Notes under the pieces: model-generated
Seen by the model: only the letters and a program-made list of their open reading frames with translations
Databases searched by the model: none
What the model was told of the DNA's origin: nothing
Shown: positions 58,874 to 64,000 of the stretch, one piece after another
How the letters are laid out: every line of letters begins with the position of its first letter
Position numbering within the stretch: position 1 is the first letter of the stretch
Source: Ctenosaura bakeri
Lineage: Eukaryota; Chordata; Lepidosauria; Squamata; Iguanidae
Assembly (NCBI GenBank): GCA_948474755.1
Contig: CAOLHI010000644.1
Span: forward strand, 310,001 to 374,000
DNA: 64,000 nucleotides
Direction: 5' to 3'
Made by a program: the position numbers and the translations under genes

Positions 58874-59902
58874 CAGTGGTTCTCAACCTGTGGGTCGCAA
58901 CCCCTTTGGGGGTCGAATGACCCTTTCACAGGGGTCGCCTAAGACTATCGGAAAATACGCATTTCCAAAGGAGGCAGGAGGACGCGAGCGTGTGGCTCGT
59001 GCTTGCGTACCACCACTCCTGGGCCTTTTCCACACATTACCTTATCGCGGAGGTGGGGGGTGCCGTTCGCGCAAGCAGGTTCTTGCGCGAGGCGCTCTCT
59101 TCGCTGCTCCTTCGTCCCGCAGCTGGCTTCCTGGTCATGCAACCACCCTGCCCCTTCCTCCCCCAGCAGCTGCTTGCGTGAACGGCACCCCCACCTCCGC
59201 GATAAGGTAACGTGCGGAAAAGGCCCAGGAGTGGTGGCGCGCAAGCGCGAGCCACGTGCTCGCGTCCTCCTGCCCCCTTTGGCGGGAGCACGTGTGGCCA
59301 CAGCGTCGCCACAGCAGGAGTGGTGGTGCGCAAGCACAAGCCACACGCTCGCGTCATCCTGCCCCGTGTTCAGAAGGGACTGAAATCGCTCCCCTTCTCC
59401 GCTACTGGGAGAACCTCCCGTCTGACAGGCCAACTTGAGGGGGCGGCAGCAGCACGGGGGGCAGGCCTCCTCCTCGCCACGGCCCCTGCCCCACTCGTCA
59501 CGGAGGGGTGCGCTGGGGAAGGGCCAGGGGGCCGCAAGGCGGCGCTTTTCCTGGGGGGGGCGAGCTGTGCCCGGCGCAAAAGACAAAGGTGCTAGGATTC
59601 CCCCCCCCCGCCCGACCAAGGTCGACACTCTGGAAACTTTTCCCACACTGCCCCCCCAGCGGAAACAAGAACGAAGCAGAAGCAGAGCCCGGGGGGTTTC
59701 TCGAAGTTTTTTCCCAGGGGAGACGCGTGGCTCCTCTCTCCCTCCTTGCCCGCCTCCCTCATTCCTGGCCAGCGAGGCAGCCTTTGCCGGGGGCGGGGGG
59801 AGGCATTGTAAACAATAAATAAATAATTTTTTGGTTGGGGGTCACCACAACATGAGGAACTGTATTAAAGCGTCACAGCATTAGGAAGGTTGAGAACCAC
59901 TG
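58874..59902 (-). mobile_element. SPIN-like hAT element with CpG-rich interior
   Basis: Ends CAGTGGTTCTCAACC and GGTTGAGAACCACTG with an exact 8-bp duplication AGCTAGAG at 58866-58873 and 59903-59910. Oriented opposite to 56874-57652 and sharing its outer 70 or so bases at each side. The remaining 850 bases are strikingly GC- and CpG-rich, with a long inverted repeat (58965-59282) and G/C homopolymer runs; no similarity to the other copy's interior. Many overlapping open frames here (up to 233 codons) follow from the GC content and are not called genes. Confidence 0.92.
58965..59282. repeat. Long imperfect palindrome in hAT cargo
   Basis: Arms 58965-59078 and 59170-59282 are near reverse complements around a 91-base spacer. 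Within the arms GGCCTTTTCCACACATTACC (59022-) pairs with its complement ending at 59225, the same type of end as the PIF/Harbinger-like MITEs. A third, direct copy of part of the right arm (CAGGAGTGGTGGTGCGCAAG) lies at 59315-59365. Confidence 0.85.
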
Positions 59903-60819
59903 AGCTAGAGCATTCCCAGCAGGTAGCTTTCCAGCCGCTTTTTGAAGACATCCAGAGAAGGAGACCCACCACCAATCTAGGTGGTTGGTTCCACCGCCAA
60001 ACCTCTCTCACTGTCAAAAAATTTCTCCTACTGTTCAATCAAAACTTACTCTTCTGTAACTTATAACTATTAGACCTAGTTCTACCCTTTGAGGCAACAG
60101 AGAACAAGCCTGCACCCTCCTCTCTGTGGAAGCCTTTGAGGTATTTAAAGAATGTGATCATGTCACTCCTCAATCTTCTCCTCACCAAGCTGAACATGCC
60201 CAGCTAATTCAACCTCTCTTCATATGTTTTGTTCTTCCCACATCTTATTGTCCTTGTTGCCCTTCTCTGAACCCACTCCCACTTGTCTATATCCTTCTTA
60301 AAATGAAGTGTTCAGAACTGAAAGCAGTTCTCCAGATGAGGCTTGACCAGCCCAGAACATCACAAGGCTATCACTTCTCTTCAGTTTAGAAACTATGGTT
60401 CTATTACTGCAGCCTAAGATAGAATTTGCCTTCTTTGCTGCAGCATCACACTGCTGTTCACCTTATGATCAACAATAAAGCTCAAGGTCTTTCTTACATG
60501 TAGTACTGCTGAGCCAAGTATCCCCCATCCTATGCCTGTGTATTTGGTTTTTGTGGCCTAAATATAGAATTTTCCATGTCTCTGTTGAATTCATTTTATT
60601 CATTTCAGCACAGTTTTCTAGTCTATCAATGTCCTTTTGAATTCTATTCCTATCTTCCAATGTGTTAGCTATTCCTCCCAGTTTTGAATCATCCATAAAT
60701 GTGATAAGAATTCTCTCCACCCCATCATTTACGCTATTGATAAAAGTACTGAAGAGCCTTGGCTTCAGGACAGAATCGTGTAGCACTCCACTTGATATGC
60801 CTTGAGACCTTCACAGGTT

Positions 60820-60914
60820 AACCCGGTAATGTTTCTACTGTTGTTACTGGCCATAAACTGTGTAGACCCATTCCCAGGTATGACTTATAACAACAGGAGG
60901 TGGTCGTAAGACTG
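60820..60914 (-). pseudogene. DIRS RNase H, truncated start
   Basis: Beyond the stop of the reverse-transcriptase frame, another frame reads SYLGMGLHSLWP at about 60850-60890, the place of the DAS-x-x-GWG-x-H block of DIRS RNase H, now degenerate. The sequence ends within about 40 bases at the junction with CR1. Confidence 0.45.
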
Positions 60915-62063
60915 TCACCATAGCAGGGATGGATGGACCTGTGGCGGTAGTTGCAGTCGCAGCCTCTGGTCGTCTCGCAGCGGATTGAAGGCTCGGACAA
61001 ACCAGTGCTGGAGAGGTATTGCACGTAGCCTGGATAGGTAGGTCACAGCGGTGGTGGAAGCCATGTAGCCAAGGAGCTGTTGAATCATCCTGGCTGACAT
61101 CGTCGGAGTATTGTAAGCAGCCAACGCGGCTCGCTGCAGCGTCCATGCCCGTTCCATCGGTAGGTAGACCCTGGCCAATACTGAGTCTAGTGTGGCCCCG
61201 ATGAAGTCGAGCACCCTCGCCGGCTCGAGGTGGGACTTCTTCGGGTTGACCTGGAGGCCTAGACAAGTTAAGAGAGTCAGAGTCCGGTGGATGTCGTCAT
61301 AAAGTTTCTGTCTGCAAGATGCCACAAACAGCCAATCGTCCAGATAGGGATAAATGGAGACGCCCTTCGTCCGCAGGAACGATACCACTGGGGCCATACA
61401 TTTGGTGAAGACCCTGGGCACGATGGATAGTCCGAAGGGCAGCACTCTGTACTGGTAACAGGTGCCGTCAACCACAAACCGGAGGTACCGTCTGTGCTGC
61501 GGGCGAATGGCGATGTGAAAATAAGCGTCCCGGAGATCGATGGAGGCGAACCAGTCCCCTCGACGGAGGAAAAGCAGGATCGAAGCAAGTGTAACCAACT
61601 TGAACCTTTTGGGGCGGATGTATTCGTTCACCCCTCTCAGGTCTAGGATGGACCGCAGAGATCCGTCTGTCTTTGGTACGGTGAAGTACCAGGAGAAGAA
61701 GCCAGTGTTGCTAACTGAAGACGGAAGCCTCTTGATCGCTTCTTTCTGAAGCAAGGACTGGATCTCTTCCAGCAAGACCGAGCTGGCCGGGGTGGAATAG
61801 TAGACGCCTCGCGGTGGAATATCTTGAAATTCTATGGCGTAGCCAAGACGGACAATGGAAAGCACCCAAGAGTCCGTCGTGACGTGACACCACTCCGCGA
61901 GGTGACTTGCCAGACTCGGTTGATCTCCAAGGGCCGGTGGGAGGCTGAAGGTCGGGTGCGGCGGCGGCCCGCATGGGCGGTCAAAACCTGGACTTAGTGT
62001 CAGATGAAGACTTCCTTGACGACGTTGGCGGTCGTCGCCTGAAAGGTCTTCACGCTGACAAGG
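60915..62063 (-). CDS. DIRS reverse transcriptase
   Basis: Open for 382 sense codons from just after a stop at 62064-62066; there is no in-frame ATG at the start, and a GTG at 61863-61865 is not a likely initiator because conserved sequence (LASHLAEW, TTDSWVLSIV) lies upstream of it. Counting from that Val, motifs are: RSILDLRGVN near 71-80, FASIDLRDAYFHIAI near 106-120 with the first catalytic Asp at 110, LPFGLS at 142-147 and YLDDW at 174-178 carrying the catalytic Asp pair in the DIRS form. The last residues are PPQVHPSLLW; the polypeptide normally continues into RNase H, so the stop here is a truncation. The enzyme would copy element RNA into DNA. The frame begins 8 bases after the gag stop and in a different phase. 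Polymerase motifs are intact, but the element lacks the genes needed to move by itself. Confidence 0.8.
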   Translation of the reverse strand, partial: PCQREDLSGDDRQRRQGSLHLTLSPGFDRPCGPPPHPTFSLPPALGDQPSLASHLAEWCHVTTDSWVLSIVRLGYAIEFQDIPPRGVYYSTPASSVLLEEIQSLLQKEAIKRLPSSVSNTGFFSWYFTVPKTDGSLRSILDLRGVNEYIRPKRFKLVTLASILLFLRRGDWFASIDLRDAYFHIAIRPQHRRYLRFVVDGTCYQYRVLPFGLSIVPRVFTKCMAPVVSFLRTKGVSIYPYLDDWLFVASCRQKLYDDIHRTLTLLTCLGLQVNPKKSHLEPARVLDFIGATLDSVLARVYLPMERAWTLQRAALAAYNTPTMSARMIQQLLGYMASTTAVTYLSRLRAIPLQHWFVRAFNPLRDDQRLRLQLPPQVHPSLLW

Positions 62064-62073
62064 TCAACGATGG

Positions 62074-63633
62074 TCAGGACTGTCCAGATTGTGCAGACCT
62101 CTGCTGGAAAGAGGAAGCTGAGGACCTGCACCAGGCCTGGCGTGAGCCGGAGGACCGACGGACTTGGGACTGTTGGTGGATCCCCATCTTCTTGGCCGTT
62201 AGTCGGGCCTTGACGATGGAGTCCATGGTCTCATCCGTGGTGGAACAGAACAACCCCTGACCGTCAAAGGGGAGGTCCACAATCCGTTTCCAGCTGTCCC
62301 CTTGTAGCCCGGACGATCGCAGCCAGGTGTGTCGATGGAGCGCAATCGAACCTACCATCACCCTCGAGGCGACCTCCACGGTGTGCTTCAAGGAGATTAT
62401 TTGTTGGTTGGCTATCGCCACCGCCTCGTTGTACAGTTGGCTTGCGGTCGAGTGGTTCTCCTCCGGGATTGCTGCCAAGAGAGGGGCGAACCGATCAAGG
62501 ATGTTCCGCAGGTATGCCGCAAGGCAAGCCTGTGTGTTGGACACCCTGATGTTAAGAGAGGAGGCGGAGTAGAACCTCCTCCCAAAGGCGTCCAGCTTGC
62601 GACTCTCACAATCCGATGGAGTCATATGCGCCCTGTTGCCTCCCTTAACCTGGGCCGACTCAACAACAATCGAGTTCGGTACCGGGTGGCTGAAGAGGAA
62701 GTCTGCCTTCTCCTTCTGCGTCCGGTACAAGTGCTCGAGTCGATGAGGTATGGGCTGAGCCGTCGCCAGTTTAGCCCAGGGCTGCTTCACGGCCTTGAGG
62801 AGCTTTGGCAATATCGGTAGCGGAGCAGCAGTCTGCTGCTTAGCTTCCACATAGTGGAAGACCGGATCGTCTTCCTCTGGCTCCCGTTCGGCAACCTTGA
62901 GGCCTAGGGTGGCGGCCATACGAAGCAACATGGCCGAGAACTGCTGAACGTCCTCTGGCGCCGATTCTGGCACAGGGTCCCCGAAACCCAACGGTGGTGA
63001 CTCATGGGAGGCCGGGGTGGAGTCTTCAGACTCTTCGCTGGAGTCGTAGGAGTCAGAAGATGGAGTCTGAGACCATTCAGGAGATTGCTCTGGAGACCGA
63101 TCCCTGGACCTGCGGCGGGGGGACTGAGGTGTTGCCCCGGTCGGAGTCGGTGCCACCCTAGCCGCCGCCGCCATGGTTGCCTTGGCCGTGGTTGCAGTCC
63201 TCGATGTAGCAGAGGATGTCACCGGGAGAACCGCCGACTGCACCGACTTAGTCACCACAGTCTCTGTCGAGGCGGGGCACACCGCACGCATCAAAGTCGT
63301 TTCCACCAGGCGCGTCGCAGTGGAGGTGACCCTCGGTGGGGGCAACACCACCCGGTAATGTGGTGAAGGCTCCCTGGACCTCCGATAACAGGGAGGCAGG
63401 AAGCCACTATAGAAGTGCTCATAACGGCGGTGTTCTCTGGGCGAACAACTCCGGGAGCGTTCATACCGACGAGCCTCTCTCTGGCAAGCGGGATCGACAG
63501 GCTTCTCCAGCTGGTCATCGAGAGTGCCTGCGGGGCACCCAGTGCCTGGTGTCAGGATAATACCGATCCTGGTAGGATAGTGAGTGGGATCAGTAAGACG
63601 CTGGTCGCTCTCTCCATTTGGACTCACAGGCAC
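62074..63633 (-). CDS. DIRS gag protein (5' end frameshifted)
   Basis: A 519-codon frame. The first 60 or so residues are probably not native: the gag frame appears to enter from 63590-63805 by a frameshift, and the listed start codon is GTG. The middle has an Arg/Ser-rich stretch (SPRRRSRDRSPEQSPEW near residue 170) and an acidic Ser/Glu stretch. The conserved DIRS gag core lies at about residues 340-475: SRKLDAFGRRFYSASSLNIR, AAIPEENHS, DLPFDGQGLF and KARLTAKKMG. This protein would package the element's RNA. It ends in TGA at 62074-62076; the final 35 residues (RSSGSRQAW onward) lack conservation I recognise and may reflect another frame change. Confidence 0.75.
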   Translation of the reverse strand: MPVSPNGESDQRLTDPTHYPTRIGIILTPGTGCPAGTLDDQLEKPVDPACQREARRYERSRSCSPREHRRYEHFYSGFLPPCYRRSREPSPHYRVVLPPPRVTSTATRLVETTLMRAVCPASTETVVTKSVQSAVLPVTSSATSRTATTAKATMAAAARVAPTPTGATPQSPRRRSRDRSPEQSPEWSQTPSSDSYDSSEESEDSTPASHESPPLGFGDPVPESAPEDVQQFSAMLLRMAATLGLKVAEREPEEDDPVFHYVEAKQQTAAPLPILPKLLKAVKQPWAKLATAQPIPHRLEHLYRTQKEKADFLFSHPVPNSIVVESAQVKGGNRAHMTPSDCESRKLDAFGRRFYSASSLNIRVSNTQACLAAYLRNILDRFAPLLAAIPEENHSTASQLYNEAVAIANQQIISLKHTVEVASRVMVGSIALHRHTWLRSSGLQGDSWKRIVDLPFDGQGLFCSTTDETMDSIVKARLTAKKMGIHQQSQVRRSSGSRQAWCRSSASSFQQRSAQSGQS

Positions 63634-64000
63634 ACCTGGCTATATGTGAAGCCGAGGTGTAGCGAGAGCCGGAAGAACGGGAATGCGGATCATCGCACAA
63701 CTCCCGGCGCCGAGGAGATGGCGGCCTAACCATCCACTCCGGGGAGCGGGATGCGCTCTTGCCCAAGGCTGACCGCTGCCTGGGCGAGGCCTGATGATAC
63801 TCCATCTCCTCCTGTCATCGGTCCACCGAAGTGCAGCGACTCGACGGGTGCTCTACCGTGGTTAAAACCAGCGGTTCCTCCGATGGTGAGACGGGCTGGT
63901 ACTCCTGGGGCAAGTCCTCCGCGAACTGCTCCTCATCAGACAGCTCCACTATCTCGCCCTGCTCCAATAGCTCCTCATGTTCTTCTGGGAGCTGAGTCAT
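63590..64000 (-). pseudogene. DIRS gag upstream part, other frame
   Basis: Minus-strand frame in the phase different from 62074-63633. It reads an acidic segment (EEHEELLEQGEIVELSDEEQ) from the window edge to a TGA at 63815-63817, then continues as EYHQASPRQRSALGKSASRS and an Arg/Ser-rich segment to 63590. It overlaps the start of the main gag frame, consistent with one premature stop and one frameshift in a formerly continuous gag. The true gag start lies outside the window. Confidence 0.6.

Larger units (their letters stand above)
58797..60795 (-). mobile_element. CR1 LINE 3' third split by a hAT element
   Basis: Minus-strand CR1. 58797-58873 is the 3' end (CATCTTATCATTCTATG on minus). 59911-60795 continues into ORF2: ENCAEMNKMNSTETW, RHRMGDTWLSSTTCKKDL and, at about 60680-60740, the polymerase box region FMDDSKLGG in place of the usual FADDTK. 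Stops and shifts throughout. DIRS sequence begins just beyond its right edge. Confidence 0.9.
60820..64000 (-). mobile_element. DIRS retrotransposon, gag and RT portion
   Basis: Minus-strand DIRS element entering from the right window edge. Order on the minus strand: gag (64000 to 62074, broken once or twice), reverse transcriptase (62063 to 60915), a frameshifted start of RNase H (about 60820-60910) and an abrupt end next to CR1 at about 60800-60820. The recombinase, 3' terminus and internal complementary region are therefore missing. GC-rich compared with its surroundings. Much better preserved than the DIRS at 31069-35662. Confidence 0.88.

Noticed and set aside
58890..59822. Many long overlapping frames, up to 233 codons
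   Set aside because: All fall in the GC-rich palindromic interior of a hAT element, where stop codons are rare by composition on every frame.

Overview
The window reads as non-coding vertebrate nuclear DNA, almost certainly from a squamate reptile and most likely a lizard. The base composition is AT-rich, there is no compact gene arrangement, and the repeats are those expected of squamates: CR1 LINEs, a BovB/RTE LINE, L2-type tails, a Penelope-like element, DIRS tyrosine-recombinase retrotransposons, two tRNA-derived SINE families, hAT elements beginning CAGTGGTTCTCAACC (SPIN-like), Tigger-like elements and several palindromic MITEs. The assignment is inferred from repeat content; no host gene was available to confirm it. 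I found no convincing host protein-coding gene, rRNA or true tRNA gene. One open stretch behind a splice-acceptor-like tract near 46.6 kb is recorded only as a weak candidate.

Layout. 0-4.6 kb: one long plus-strand CR1 copy (end of ORF1 esterase, ORF2 endonuclease, reverse transcriptase), split by other insertions. 5.9-7.2 kb: a SINE carrying a 501-bp GC-rich MITE, then a second SINE. 9.7-13.1 kb: SINE, pyrimidine-rich tract, L2 tail, Tigger-like and MITE copies. 15.8-16.8 kb: 3' end of a Penelope-like element (GIY-YIG endonuclease) split by a SINE. 21.2-25.0 kb: MITE, CR1 3' end and a degenerate minus-strand BovB holding a SINE. 27.2-30.3 kb: a plus-strand CR1 split by a SINE and by a minus-strand LINE of another lineage. 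31.1-35.7 kb: a DIRS element with inverted ends, itself hit by a CR1 fragment and by a hAT element. 36.2 kb: a perfect 54-bp inverted repeat. 38.2-40.9 kb: another CR1 split by a minus-strand repeat. 43-45 kb: CR1 and L2 tails, SINE, Tigger-like element. 49.7-50.7 kb and 54.2-54.9 kb: CR1 copies associated with a small MITE. 56.5-59.9 kb: SINE and two hAT elements with the same ends but different interiors. 60.8-64.0 kb: the gag and reverse transcriptase part of a second, better preserved DIRS element that runs off the window.

How the parts relate. The window is a record of nested insertion, and the order of events can be read from target-site duplications: 8 bp for three hAT elements, 3 bp for the larger MITEs, 7 and 8 bp for two SINEs. 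The LINEs are the likely source of the SINE machinery: the commoner SINE ends in a BovB/RTE-like tail and the other in an L2-like tail. The most interesting items are the two DIRS elements (one an internally deleted copy with inverted termini, split by a hAT next to the recombinase's C-terminal tyrosine), the hAT pair with exchanged interiors including a CpG-rich palindromic cargo, and the perfect hairpin. None of these amounts to a demonstrable new biological system.
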